The translations under genes and the position numbers were made by a program. From NCBI RefSeq assembly GCF_900100205.1, contig NZ_FNEQ01000001.1, forward strand, positions 1,458,555-1,522,554: a stretch of 64,000 nt of DNA, in the 5' to 3' direction. This stretch comes from Duganella sp. OV510 (lineage in GTDB: Bacteria; Pseudomonadota; Gammaproteobacteria; Burkholderiales; Burkholderiaceae_D). This document shows positions 40,901 to 49,666 of the stretch, one piece after another. Position 1 is the first letter of the stretch. Every line of letters starts with the position of its first letter. The notes under the pieces were generated by a model. It made no database searches and had not been told where the DNA came from. It was given only the letters and a program-made list of their open reading frames with translations.

Positions 40901-41125
40901 ACCGCGCTGTCGATGATTATCGGCATGCTGCCGATGGCGCTGGGCCTCGGCGACGGCGGCGAGCAGAACGCCCCGCTGGGCCGCGCCGTGATCGGCGGCC
41001 TGATCTTCGCCACCACCGCCACGCTGCTGTTTGTGCCGGTGGTGTTCAGCCTGGTGCACCGCAAGCACGCGCCCAAATCCACATCCAACGACCAACCTAT
41101 TTCCGGAGCACCTGTCCATGTCTAA
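37904..41125 (+). CDS. RND efflux permease (AcrB/HAE-like) with a His-rich loop
   Basis: The protein is 1073 residues from a GTG chosen for the GGGGGTAAG ribosome site. It begins VLIEIVRVALRRPYTF and has the usual two sets of membrane helices and periplasmic loops. TM4 has LALAVGILVDDATVTIEN with the paired aspartates of proton-driven drug pumps, not the single-acid metal type. Between the two halves (about residue 500-515) is GEGHAHGHNGHGQ, a His-rich cytoplasmic loop. The adaptor and outer-membrane factor follow in overlap. Substrate unknown. Confidence 0.94.
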   Translation: MLIEIVRVALRRPYTFVVMALLLLIVGPLAALRTPTDIFPDIKIPVIAVAWQYTGQPPDQMAGRVSTLFQRALTTTVNDIEHIEANTFTGVSIVKIFFQPGVNIAVANAQVTAISQALLRQMPAGITPPLIINYNAATVPILQVALSGKGLSEQQLSDLGTNTVRTPLVSVPGAAIPLPYGGKQRQVQIDVDPALLQARGLSAQDIANALAAQNVLTPVGTQKIDSLEYTIQLNSAPSAIADLARLPVKVVNGATIYLGDIANIHDGNAPQTNVVHVDGSRSVLMSVLKNGSASTLSIVDGVREKINTLKAGWPEALTVTPINDQSVFVRAAIKGVASEGVIAAALTSLMILLFLGSWRSTIIIAVSIPLSILGSIIALAAFGESLNLMTLGGLALAVGILVDDATVTIENINWHLEQGKPVEMAILDGAAQITTPAFVSLLCICIVFVPMFFLDGVSRFLFVPMAEAVIFAMICSFILSRTLVPTMANYLLKPHDTGEGHAHGHNGHGQPAPSSNPLVRFQRGFEARFERLRAGYSNLLEAAVVSRKRFIIGFMVVVLASFSLVPFLGSNFFPSVDSGQVLIHVRVPVGTRIEETAARFARIEQAIRRVIPANEIVTMTDNIGMPASSINTVYNNTGTTGPHDGDFQIALGEEHAPTAEYVRKLRKVLPEEFPDTTFSFPPADIVGQILNFGSPAPIDVQIRGAKIADNYAYADKLLKRIRAIPGVADARIQQSNKAPVFNVDIDRTQAQQLGLTTRDITNSMVVNLAGSSQVAPTFWLNPANGVSYPIVMQTPQPQMDSLSALANLPVGNGSTTSTATLGGVARFERGTQSAIVSQYDIQPMVQIYATTQDRDLAAVAKDINRAIEETRAELPKGSTVQMLGQVKTMDRAFAGLLYGLLGAVVLIYLLIVVNFQSWLDPAVIVSALPAALAGIVWMLFATNTTLSVPALTGAIMCMGVATANSVLVISFARERLDELGDATAAALEAGSVRFRPVLMTALSMIIGMLPMALGLGDGGEQNAPLGRAVIGGLIFATTATLLFVPVVFSLVHRKHAPKSTSNDQPISGAPVHV

Positions 41126-42266
41126 ACCATCTCGCACCGGTCACAAGCCGCTGGCCCTGGGTCTGATCGTCCTCGCCGCCGCGCTGGTGGCGGCTGGCGT
41201 CCTGAGCCGCCGCTCGCAAGCCGAACAAGTCAAGGAAGCCAGCACGCCGGTGGTGCCGCTGGTCAGCATCACCACCGCCGGCCAAGCTGCCGGCGCCCCG
41301 CTGGAACTGCCGGCGCGCATCGAGCCGTGGCAGCGCGCGCCGATCTACGCCCGCGTCAGCGGCTACCTGAAGGAATGGAAGGTCGACATTGGCGCGCCGG
41401 TGAAAACCGGCCAGACGCTGGCCGACATCGAAACCCCTGACCTCGACCAGCAGCTGCTGCAAGCCAAGGCCGAGCTGGCCACCGCGCGCAGCAACCTGAC
41501 GCTGGCCACCAGCACCGCCAAGCGCTGGCAAGGCCTGCTGGCGGCGGACGCCGTCTCGCACCAGGAAGCCGACGAGAAGGCCGGCGACCTGGCGGCCAAG
41601 CAGTCGGCAGTCAACGCCATGCAGGCAAATGTCGACCGGGTACAGGCGCTGCAACGCTACACCCGCCTGGTGGCGCCGTTTGACGGCGTGGTCACCGCCC
41701 GTAACACCGACGTCGGCGCGCTGATCAGCGTTGGCGGCGCGCCGGGCTCGGAACTGTTCGTGGTGTCCGACCTCAGCCGCCTGCGCGTCTACGTCAACGT
41801 GCCGCAGCGCCAGGTGGCTGCCATCAAGACCGGCGACAAAGCCGAGCTAAGCGTGCCTGAGCGTCCGGGCAAGACCTACACCGCCACCGTGCAGTCGCTG
41901 TCGCAGGCGATCAACGCCAGCTCCGGCGCCATGCTGGTGCAGCTGACCGTGCAGAACGACAGCCGCGAGCTGCTGCCTGGCGGCTATGCCTCGATTCACT
42001 TCGACACGCCAACGGCCAGCGGTGCGCTGAGCATTCCACCAAGCGCGCTGATCTTCAACAAGTCCGGCACGCAGGTCGCCACCCTGGGCAAGGATGGCCG
42101 CGTGGTGGTGAAACAGATCACCGTCGGCCGCGACCTCGGCAATGTACTGGAAGTGGCGGCCGGTATCGATCGCAACGACCAGGTCATCGCCAATCCGCCG
42201 GACGGCGTCGCCACCGGCGACAAGGTGCGCGTGGCCAGCGCCAACAATGCAAAGGCCAAGCTGTGA
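41118..42266 (+). CDS. RND efflux periplasmic adaptor subunit
   Basis: The 382-residue HlyD/AcrA-type protein starts at ATG 41118, with CCGGAG upstream, and overlaps the permease stop by 8 bases. It has an N-terminal membrane anchor (about 10-30), a lipoyl-like half-motif (VSGYLKEWKVDIGAPVKTG), an alpha-hairpin (about 100-170) and beta-barrel and proximal domains (VVTARNTDVGALISVGG). It would link the permease to the outer-membrane channel encoded next. Confidence 0.95.
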   Translation: MSKPSRTGHKPLALGLIVLAAALVAAGVLSRRSQAEQVKEASTPVVPLVSITTAGQAAGAPLELPARIEPWQRAPIYARVSGYLKEWKVDIGAPVKTGQTLADIETPDLDQQLLQAKAELATARSNLTLATSTAKRWQGLLAADAVSHQEADEKAGDLAAKQSAVNAMQANVDRVQALQRYTRLVAPFDGVVTARNTDVGALISVGGAPGSELFVVSDLSRLRVYVNVPQRQVAAIKTGDKAELSVPERPGKTYTATVQSLSQAINASSGAMLVQLTVQNDSRELLPGGYASIHFDTPTASGALSIPPSALIFNKSGTQVATLGKDGRVVVKQITVGRDLGNVLEVAAGIDRNDQVIANPPDGVATGDKVRVASANNAKAKL

Positions 42267-43669
42267 AGATACTCTATGCCACAACCCTGGCCCTGGCGCT
42301 GGCCGCCTGCGCCCAGGCGCCGGTGCAACAGCCGCCCGTCGTGCCGCTGGCCGACAGCTTCCGCGACCTCCCCGCCGGCTGGTCCGACGGCAACGCGCAA
42401 ACGCCGCAGCTGCCAGCCGACTGGTGGAGCATGTACCAGGACGCGCAGCTGAATACGCTGCAACAGCAGTTGATCGCCAACAGTCCCGATCTGGCCAGCG
42501 CGCTGGCGCGCTACCGGCAGGCGCAGGCCGCAACCGGCGTCGCCCGTTCGGCGCAATCGCCAACCCTGGGCGTCTCGCTCAACGGCCAGCGCGACCGCCA
42601 GTCGGACCTGCGCCCGCTGCGCGGCGCCACCTCGCCGTCCGAATACAACAGCGGCACATTGCAGTTCGACCTCGGCTATGAAGTCGACCTGTGGGGCCGC
42701 ATCGCCAAGCAGGTCAGCGCCGGCGAAGCGCAGGAACAGGCAGCCGGCGCCGATCTGGCCGCCGCCCGCCTGTCGCTGCAAATCCAGCTGGCCGACACGC
42801 TGCTGGCCCTGCGCGGCGCCGACGCCGACCTCAAGCTGCTGCGCGACACTGAAGCCGCGTACAAGCGCCAGGCCGAACTGATGACCCGCCGCCACGACGG
42901 CGGCAGCGCCTCCGGCCTCGACCTGGCGCGCGCCGAAACCCAGCTGGAATCCACCCGCTCGCTGCTGCGCCAGCGCCAGGCGCAGCGCAATGTGCAGGAA
43001 CACGCGATTGCCGCGCTGGTCGGCGCCAACGCCGCCAGCTTCAGCATCGCGCCAGGCGATGGCGCCAGCTTCGTCACGCCGGTGCTGCCGCTTGGCCTGC
43101 CGTCGCAACTGCTGCAGCGCCGTCCGGACATCGCCGCCGCCGCGCTGCGCGTGGCTGCCGCCAGCGACCAGCTGGGCGTGGCGCGCACAGCGCTGTTCCC
43201 ATCGCTGACGCTGGGCGTCACCGGCGGCTACCAGACCAGCGACTTCGACCGCTTCGCCCGCGCCTCCAACCTGTTCTGGGCGGTTGGCCCGACGCTGGCG
43301 GTCAACCTGTTGGACGGCGGCCGCCGCAAGGCGCAGATCGCCGGCGCCGAAGCGTCGCTGGATGAAGCCGGCCAGCGCTACCGCTCGGTGGTGCTGACCG
43401 CGTTCCAGCAAGTGGAGGATCAGCTGACGCTGCTCAACAACTACGAGGAAGCAGCCAAGTCCGACCACCTGGCCGCCTCGGCCGCGCAGCGCGCGCTGGA
43501 CCTGGCAACCAAGCGCTATGACCAGGGCGCGGCCAGCTACCTGGAAGTGGTGACGGCGCAGACCGCCTACCTGCAATCGCGCCGCAGCGAGCTGGACCTG
43601 ACCACGCGTTACCGCCAGGCCGGCGTGCAGCTGGTCAAGGCCATCGGCGGCGGCTGGCAGCCTGGCTAA
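42263..43669 (+). CDS. Outer-membrane efflux lipoprotein (NodT/OprM type)
   Basis: The 468-residue TolC-family protein starts at GTG 42263, overlapping the adaptor stop (GTGA). It has a lipoprotein signal with C16 in ALAAC, then two OEP repeats of long helices and strands (DWWSMYQDAQLNTLQQQLI, GYEVDLWGRI, LLQRRPDIAAAALRV, WAVGPTLAVNLLDGG). It completes the tripartite pump. Confidence 0.95.
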   Translation: MKILYATTLALALAACAQAPVQQPPVVPLADSFRDLPAGWSDGNAQTPQLPADWWSMYQDAQLNTLQQQLIANSPDLASALARYRQAQAATGVARSAQSPTLGVSLNGQRDRQSDLRPLRGATSPSEYNSGTLQFDLGYEVDLWGRIAKQVSAGEAQEQAAGADLAAARLSLQIQLADTLLALRGADADLKLLRDTEAAYKRQAELMTRRHDGGSASGLDLARAETQLESTRSLLRQRQAQRNVQEHAIAALVGANAASFSIAPGDGASFVTPVLPLGLPSQLLQRRPDIAAAALRVAAASDQLGVARTALFPSLTLGVTGGYQTSDFDRFARASNLFWAVGPTLAVNLLDGGRRKAQIAGAEASLDEAGQRYRSVVLTAFQQVEDQLTLLNNYEEAAKSDHLAASAAQRALDLATKRYDQGAASYLEVVTAQTAYLQSRRSELDLTTRYRQAGVQLVKAIGGGWQPG

Positions 43670-43777
43670 GTGGGACGGGTAACAGGTATGGCAAGCAGGT
43701 CTGGCAAGCGGTACAGGCACGTTCAGCCGCATGGCGCTACAATGGTGCAGTCGAATGACCAACCTAGGAGTGAAATG

Positions 43778-44263
43778 ATGGCTGCAAAACCTATCAAGAT
43801 CGATATCGGTCTGACCGAAAAAAGCCGTGCCAAGATCGCCGCCGGCCTGTCCGGCCTGCTGGCCGACAGCTACACGCTGTACCTGATGACGCACAATTTC
43901 CACTGGAACGTCAAAGGTCCGATGTTCAATTCGCTGCACCAGATGTTCATGACGCAGTACAGCGAACAATGGGCCGCGCTGGACCAGATCGCCGAACGCA
44001 TCCGCGCGCTCGGCTACCCGGCGCCGGGCACCTACGCCCAGTTCGCCAAACTGGCGACCATCAAAGAAGTCGAAGGCGTGCCGCTGGCGCTGGACATGGT
44101 GCGCCACCTGGTGGCAGCACAGGAAGCCACCGCCCGCACCGCGCGCAAGCTGCTGCCGGTGGTCGACGAAGCTGACGACCAGCCAACCGCCGACCTGCTG
44201 ACCCAGCGCCTCGACGTCCACGAAAAAACCGCGTGGATGCTGCGCAGCCTGCTGGAAGAATAA
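43778..44263 (+). CDS. dps: Dps-family DNA-binding/ferritin-like protein
   Basis: The 161-residue protein has the Dps ferroxidase region [20 protein letters not shown] followed by [14 protein letters not shown], and a Lys-rich N-terminus. Two adjacent ATG codons are in frame; the second, 7 bases after AGGAG, is preferred. Dps stores iron and protects DNA in oxidative stress. A TACAAT hexamer near 43736 could be the -10. A strong terminator follows. Confidence 0.94.
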   Translation: MAAKPIKIDIGLTEKSRAKIAAGLSGLLADSYTLYLMTHNFHWNVKGPMFNSLHQMFMTQYSEQWAALDQIAERIRALGYPAPGTYAQFAKLATIKEVEGVPLALDMVRHLVAAQEATARTARKLLPVVDEADDQPTADLLTQRLDVHEKTAWMLRSLLEE

Positions 44264-44274
44264 AAAATTCGGGG

Positions 44275-44299
44275 AAGCCGGCGGTGCGCCGGCTTTTTT
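44275..44299 (+). terminator. Terminator after dps
   Basis: AGCCGGCG pairs with CGCCGGCT around a 3-base loop and is followed by a T run, 12 bases after the dps stop. It also separates dps from the convergent chemoreceptor gene. Confidence 0.93.
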
Positions 44300-44311
44300 G
44301 CTTTTAAACGG

Positions 44312-46048
44312 TCAGAACTCTTCCCACTCCTGGCTTTCGTCTTTCGGTGCTTTGCGCGGTGCGGCGGCTGGCTTGGCTGCGGAGGCGGCAGCCGGCTTGG
44401 GCGTCAGCTTCAGCGCCGGTTTGCGGGCTGGTGCGGCGGGAGTATGGGTGCGCGTGGCGCTGCGCACCGGTGCCGATGCCGTCTTGCGGGCGGCGATATT
44501 GCTGCCTTCCACCTGGAACACGGCCACCATCTCGGCCAGCTTGACGGCCTGCTCCTGCATCGCTTGCGACGCGGCGGCGGCCTCTTCCACCAGCGCGGCA
44601 TTCTGCTGCGTGACGGTATCCATCTCGGCCACAGCAGTGTTGATCTGTTCGATGCCGATTTCCTGCTCACGGCCAGCAGAGCTGATCTCGCTGATGATGT
44701 CGGTCACGCGCTTTACGCTGGTGACAATCTCTTCCATGGTGGTGCCAGCCTCATTGACCAGCGCGCTGCCGCTGCCGACCTTCTCCACCGAATCGGTAAT
44801 CAACGCCTTGATGTCCTTGGCGGCGGCGGCCGAGCGTTGCGCCAGGTTGCGCACCTCGGTAGCCACCACGGCGAAACCACGGCCCTGCTCACCGGCACGC
44901 GCCGCTTCGACCGCCGCGTTCAGCGCCAGGATGTTGGTCTGGAAAGCGATGCCGTCAATCACGCCAATAATGTCGGCGATCTTGTCCGACGATTGGGTGA
45001 TCGAACCCATGGTGTCGATCACGCGCGTCACCAGCTCGCCACCCTTGACGGCGATATCGGAAGCCGAAGTCGCCAGCGTATTGGCCTGGCGTGCATTGTC
45101 GGAATTCTGCCGCACGGTCGAGGTCAGTTCTTCCAGCGACGACGCGGTTTCTTCCAGGCTGGCGGCCTGCTGCTCGGTGCGGCGCGACAGGTCCAGGTTG
45201 CCGGCGGCGATTTCGCTCGATGCGGTGGCGATGGCGTCGCTGCCCTCGCGCACGCTGCGCACGGTGCCGGCCAGGCGCTCCTGCATCTGCTGCAAGCCTT
45301 CCATCATCTCGCCCATTTCGTCCTTGCGGCCGTGCTCGATGTGGTTGGACAGATTGCCATGTGCCATGGCCTGGAAATGGGCAATCGACTGCGTCAGCGG
45401 GCCCATGACCGCGCCCAGCAGCAAATAGCCCGAGACCGCAGCCAGCACGATGCCGACAACAATCGCACCGACAGCGATCACCATGTTGCGGTCGTAGGCG
45501 GACTGGCTGGCGTCATACTGTTCGGCAGTGGCCTTCAGCTGATAGCCCGACAGCTTTTCGGAACTGTCGGTGTATAGCCGGAACAGGCGCGTGACTTCGC
45601 TCAGCATCAGGCGGTCGATCTCCGCCTTGTTCTTGTCGTTGATGGCCTTGACGGCCGCCAGCAGACCATCCTTGATCAGCGCATCGCGCTGCGCGGCCAC
45701 CTTGTCGGCCAGTTCTTTTTCGCCAGCGCCAAACGGCAGCGAGTAGTAGCTGCTCCAGAACTTGTTGCTACCTTCGATAAAGTCCTGGCTGCGCTTCAGG
45801 GTTTCCGGCACATTGGCCGCATCCGGCGCCAGGGCGACGCGATCCAGCGACAGGCGCGCACGGTCGATCTGAATCTGCGCCTCGTAAATGGCCTTCATCG
45901 AGACCATGGAATTGCTGTACACATCCTTCAGCACATTGTTGGATGTATGCAACGCGACAATACCTTTGACGCCGATAAAAATAATGAGTACGCCAAGCAA
46001 GGCCATGGTGCCTATCAGCCGGGTACGAATCTTCAGGTTAGCAAACAT
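44312..46048 (-). CDS. Methyl-accepting chemotaxis protein with C-terminal EWEEF tail
   Basis: The 578-residue receptor has two membrane helices (about 10-30 and 188-210), a four-helix-bundle periplasmic sensor of the MCP-TarH-like type, a HAMP domain and the signalling hairpin ([36 protein letters not shown]). It ends EWEEF, resembling the NWETF pentapeptide that docks CheR and CheB, after a long Ala/Pro/Lys linker. Ligand unknown. The cheZA pair earlier in the window could act downstream. Confidence 0.95.
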   Translation of the reverse strand: MFANLKIRTRLIGTMALLGVLIIFIGVKGIVALHTSNNVLKDVYSNSMVSMKAIYEAQIQIDRARLSLDRVALAPDAANVPETLKRSQDFIEGSNKFWSSYYSLPFGAGEKELADKVAAQRDALIKDGLLAAVKAINDKNKAEIDRLMLSEVTRLFRLYTDSSEKLSGYQLKATAEQYDASQSAYDRNMVIAVGAIVVGIVLAAVSGYLLLGAVMGPLTQSIAHFQAMAHGNLSNHIEHGRKDEMGEMMEGLQQMQERLAGTVRSVREGSDAIATASSEIAAGNLDLSRRTEQQAASLEETASSLEELTSTVRQNSDNARQANTLATSASDIAVKGGELVTRVIDTMGSITQSSDKIADIIGVIDGIAFQTNILALNAAVEAARAGEQGRGFAVVATEVRNLAQRSAAAAKDIKALITDSVEKVGSGSALVNEAGTTMEEIVTSVKRVTDIISEISSAGREQEIGIEQINTAVAEMDTVTQQNAALVEEAAAASQAMQEQAVKLAEMVAVFQVEGSNIAARKTASAPVRSATRTHTPAAPARKPALKLTPKPAAASAAKPAAAPRKAPKDESQEWEEF

Positions 46049-46209
46049 GAAAGTTTCCTATGGGGTGAGCTAAGAGAATTCGAACACGGCGGGGGTGGGG
46101 CCGTAGAAATAGTTGCCCGCCAGGCGGAGGTGGCATGGGGGCGGAGAGATGAATGCGATCAGCTTAGCGGAATACTTTCCATATAACAAGAGATATCAAA
46201 CTATGCGAC

Positions 46210-48462
46210 TTAGAAGCGTGCCTTGACGCGCAGGCCCACGGTGCGCGGACGGATCATGTACAGATTATCGCCCGGCTGGATCGCGATGGTATTGGTGGTG
46301 ATGTCGCTGATTTTGGCGCCATTGGTCAGGTTGGTGCCGAACAGGCCAAATTCATACGCACCGGTGCGATACACAATGGTCGCGTTCAAGGTATTCGATG
46401 AAGGAATGCGCGAGTAGCTGCCCTGCGACGCCGCGAAGTTGGTGTACGACTCGCCGCGATACGCATAGTTGGCCGACAGCGCGATCTCCTGCGCCGCGCC
46501 CAGCGGAATGCTGTAGTTGGCGACAGCGGTGGCGGCAAACTTCGGCGCATACGGCACGCGTGCGCCTTCCGGTATCGACTGCGCGGCCACGCCGGTAATC
46601 ACAGGATCGGTGGCGGTGGAGTGATTGAACGACGCGCTGACGCCGAACGAAGCCTGGCGCGACAGCTTGAAGAAGCTTTCCAGCTCCACGCCTTCGCTGC
46701 GGATCTTGCCAGCGTTTTCAGTGAAGTAGTAGGTGCATGGCAGACGGTTGAATACCTGCACGTCCTTCCACTTGATGACGTAGGCGCTGGCGTTGAAGGT
46801 CACACGGCGATCGAACAGCGTGTTTTTCGAGCCGGCCTCGAAGTTCCACAGGCTGTCCGGCGAGAACGTCGACGGCGCGTTCTGGCCGCAGAAATCAAAC
46901 GGCACCGGCTGATTGTTGCCGCCGTAGCGGAAGCCTTTCCCCACCGAGGCATATACGGTGTGGTCCTCATCGATACGGTACGCCGCCGCAAAGCGTGGAT
47001 TGGCGCCCTTCGACGTTTCGCTGCTGGTGCTGATTTCCGGCTTGCTGCTCTGCGGCGCCGATGGCGTCGAGTTGATCAGGTTGCCAAACAGGCCGCTGAA
47101 TTTCAGATCAAAGTCCTGTGTGCCGCGGAACAGGCGCACGCCGGCGGTCAGGTCCAGCTTGTCCCATACGGTGTAGGTGGCTTCGGCGAACACCGCAGCC
47201 TCTTTCGAATCGATGTTCTGCGTGCCGGAGAAGTAGTCGTCCGGCGTGAAGGCGTTGTCGTTCAGCTGCGAGTTATAGCCGGGGAAGTTCTTGGCGAGGG
47301 CAAAGCGGGCGTCGAAGCCGGGCGTCGGCTGGTCCTGGCGCAGGTCACGCTTGCCTTGCGTGTAGAAGGCGCCGGCGGTCCACTTCAGCGGGCCGCCCGC
47401 CTTCGATTGCAGGCGGAACTCCTGCGCGAAATTGGTGATGGCGTTGTCGATCACGTAGGACGAGGCGATCAGCGGCAACTGGCCGCCGAAGATGAAGGCG
47501 GTTGCCTTGTACTGGCCGGAGTTGATGTAGCGCGTATCGCGGTGCAGGTAAGAGCTGGACGACACCAGTTGTGCCGCACCTGCATCATAGTTCAGCGTCA
47601 GGTTATACAGTTGCAGGCTGTCCTTGCTGGTCTGCTGGATCAGCGAGGTGGTGGTGTACGGCGCCAGGCCGGAATACGCATCGTTGATGCCGCCCTTGAT
47701 ATTGGATGCGGTCACGCTGGCGTCGATCAGCAGATCCGGCGTGGCGCGCAGGCGTGCCGCCACGCGGGCCTGGTTGGTCGAGACATCGTTGTCGGTCTTG
47801 CCGTTGTGCTGATTCAGGATGTAGCCGGAATCGTTGCCGGTATAGCCGGTCAGGCGCAGCGCCAGCACATCGTCCTTGACCGGCACGTTGACCGTGCTGC
47901 GCACATTGTGATTGTCGCCGCCGAACTTCGACGTGCGCGAACCGACCGCTTCCACCGAACCGTAGAAGTCATTGAACTCCGGCTTCCTGGTAATCTGGCG
48001 CACCGTGCCGGCCATGGCGCCGGCGCCAAACAGCGTGCCTTGCGGGCCTTGCAGCACTTCCACGCGTTCCAGGTCCAGCACTTTCAGGTCGGGATTGCTG
48101 GACTTCAGCGTGACCGGCATCTCATCGATGTACACCGCCACCAGCGATGCATCCTGCACCTCGGACGGCACAATGCCGCGCACCACCAGGCCGCGGATCG
48201 TGATGTTGTTGACGCCCGCGCCCTGCTCCTGCAGCGACAGCGCCGGCACCAGGTTGGCGATGTCGCTCAAACTGCCTTGGCCATATCTGGTCAGCGCCTC
48301 CGGCTTGATGACCGTGATCGCGGCCGGTACCTGCTGCACATCCACCGCGCCGGTCCGGGTCGCGGTCACTTCGACCTTTTCGATCTTGTCGGAGCCATTG
48401 TCTTGCGCATTGGCCGCCGCGAATACGCCGGCAATCGCCAGCGCCATCAGATTTTTGTTCAT
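46210..48462 (-). CDS. TonB-dependent outer-membrane receptor (750 aa)
   Basis: A signal peptide (about 1-19, ending ANA) is followed by a possible TonB box region (IEKVEVTATRTG), a plug domain (VPAAITVIKPEAL, VNNITIRGLVVRGI, LERVEVLQGPQGTLFGAGAM) and a beta-barrel ending RTVGLRVKARF with terminal phenylalanine. It is of the siderophore/carbohydrate receptor type. The next gene on the same strand upstream, 85 bases away, is a GH53 galactanase, so a galactan-derived substrate is possible. A large inverted repeat lies in the leader. Confidence 0.92.
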   Translation of the reverse strand: MNKNLMALAIAGVFAAANAQDNGSDKIEKVEVTATRTGAVDVQQVPAAITVIKPEALTRYGQGSLSDIANLVPALSLQEQGAGVNNITIRGLVVRGIVPSEVQDASLVAVYIDEMPVTLKSSNPDLKVLDLERVEVLQGPQGTLFGAGAMAGTVRQITRKPEFNDFYGSVEAVGSRTSKFGGDNHNVRSTVNVPVKDDVLALRLTGYTGNDSGYILNQHNGKTDNDVSTNQARVAARLRATPDLLIDASVTASNIKGGINDAYSGLAPYTTTSLIQQTSKDSLQLYNLTLNYDAGAAQLVSSSSYLHRDTRYINSGQYKATAFIFGGQLPLIASSYVIDNAITNFAQEFRLQSKAGGPLKWTAGAFYTQGKRDLRQDQPTPGFDARFALAKNFPGYNSQLNDNAFTPDDYFSGTQNIDSKEAAVFAEATYTVWDKLDLTAGVRLFRGTQDFDLKFSGLFGNLINSTPSAPQSSKPEISTSSETSKGANPRFAAAYRIDEDHTVYASVGKGFRYGGNNQPVPFDFCGQNAPSTFSPDSLWNFEAGSKNTLFDRRVTFNASAYVIKWKDVQVFNRLPCTYYFTENAGKIRSEGVELESFFKLSRQASFGVSASFNHSTATDPVITGVAAQSIPEGARVPYAPKFAATAVANYSIPLGAAQEIALSANYAYRGESYTNFAASQGSYSRIPSSNTLNATIVYRTGAYEFGLFGTNLTNGAKISDITTNTIAIQPGDNLYMIRPRTVGLRVKARF

Positions 48463-48471
48463 CCCGATCCT

Positions 48472-48525
48472 TCAGTGATTATTTTTAGTTGAATACAAAA
48501 AGTATACACACTCAAAAATCACTGA
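48472..48525. repeat. Inverted repeat in the receptor leader
   Basis: TCAGTGATT at 48472-48480 is repeated in inverse as AATCACTGA at 48517-48525, with extra partial pairing inside. It lies 10 to 63 bases before the receptor start. It could be an operator or a 5' UTR hairpin; a GTATAC palindrome sits in its centre. Confidence 0.6.
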
Positions 48526-48547
48526 GTACGAAGATAAATGAGTTACT

Positions 48548-49561
48548 TTATAAGGAATCCAAAAAAGCATCCATGGCCTTGGTCGGACGGCCATCGTCGC
48601 CCCACGCGCTCAACTCGTAATGGCTCCAGCTGCGGGCGCCCTGCGGTTCCCAGTAGATGACGCCCAGGCCTTTTCCACCCGGGACCTGCCGCACCTTCTG
48701 CTGCACGGCCATCAGCATGTCGTAGGTATTTTGTGGCTTGCTGTCCTCACCGCCCACTTCAACCACCATCACCTCCTTGCCGTAGCGCGTCGCCATGTCG
48801 TTCATGTTGGCGGCCAGCGCGTCGATCGATTGCGTATAGTCCGGCTTTCCGTCCAGCCAGTACGGATAATAGGACAGGCCGATGACGTCATATTTAGCGC
48901 CGTGCACTTTGGCGTTATCGAACCAGGTGCGGAACCATTGATTGTCCTGTCCACGGTCCAGGTGCAGCACTACTTTGGAGGACGGGCTGACGGCCTTGAC
49001 GGCGTCATAGCCCTGGTTGATCAGCTGCGCCAGTTGCGGCCAGTTGTCGGTATGGCCTTCCGGATAGATCATGCCGGTGCGCGTCTCATTCCCCACCTGC
49101 ACCCATTCCAGCGTGACGCCGGCCTGCTTCATGGCGCGCATGACCTCATAGGTGTAGTCGTAGACATCCTTCTTCAGTTGCGCAAAATCGTGGCCCACCC
49201 ACGCGGCAGGCTTGCGCTGCTGCTGCGGATCGGCCCAGCTGTCGCTGTAGTGGAAGTTCAGCATCACGCGCATGCCCATCTTCTGCGCGCGCAGCGCCAT
49301 CGCGACGGTTTCGTCCCTGCTATTGTGGCCGCTGGCCTTGTCGTCGGACGGATGCACCCAGGTGCGCAGACGTACCGTGTTGATGCCGTGATCCTTGAGG
49401 ATCTGCAGCAGGTCCTGTTCCTTGCCCTGCCTGTTATGGAATTTGTAGCCGGTGGCCTCCATCTGCGGCAGCCAGCCGATATCGGCGCCTTTGACGAATG
49501 GTTCAGCGGCATGGGCGGACAGGCCGGCCGCCATCAATAAGGTGAGCAGTAGTTTTTTCAT
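48548..49561 (-). CDS. GH53 arabinogalactan endo-beta-1,4-galactanase
   Basis: The 337-residue protein has a signal peptide (about 1-18) and a GH53 TIM barrel. It begins FVKGADIGWLPQMEATGYKF and has TVRLRTWVHPS, VMLNFHYSDSWADP, the acid/base glutamate in WVQVGNETRTGM and the nucleophile glutamate in VMVVEVGGEDS. Length is typical. It would cut beta-1,4-galactan side chains of pectin, and lies just upstream of a TonB-dependent receptor. Confidence 0.95.
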   Translation of the reverse strand: MKKLLLTLLMAAGLSAHAAEPFVKGADIGWLPQMEATGYKFHNRQGKEQDLLQILKDHGINTVRLRTWVHPSDDKASGHNSRDETVAMALRAQKMGMRVMLNFHYSDSWADPQQQRKPAAWVGHDFAQLKKDVYDYTYEVMRAMKQAGVTLEWVQVGNETRTGMIYPEGHTDNWPQLAQLINQGYDAVKAVSPSSKVVLHLDRGQDNQWFRTWFDNAKVHGAKYDVIGLSYYPYWLDGKPDYTQSIDALAANMNDMATRYGKEVMVVEVGGEDSKPQNTYDMLMAVQQKVRQVPGGKGLGVIYWEPQGARSWSHYELSAWGDDGRPTKAMDAFLDSL

Positions 49562-49666
49562 GCCGCCATGCTAGCCCAAAGGCCGGGCCGCGAGGCATGC
49601 GGAAAGTGCCACGATCCATGCCCATTCGATATGGCCGCCACCGGTGTGGATTTGCCAGTAAGATAG

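Noticed and set aside
38354..41137. 927-codon open frame antisense to the RND permease
   Set aside because: Very His/Arg/Gln-rich with no domain; a shadow of the permease codon pattern.
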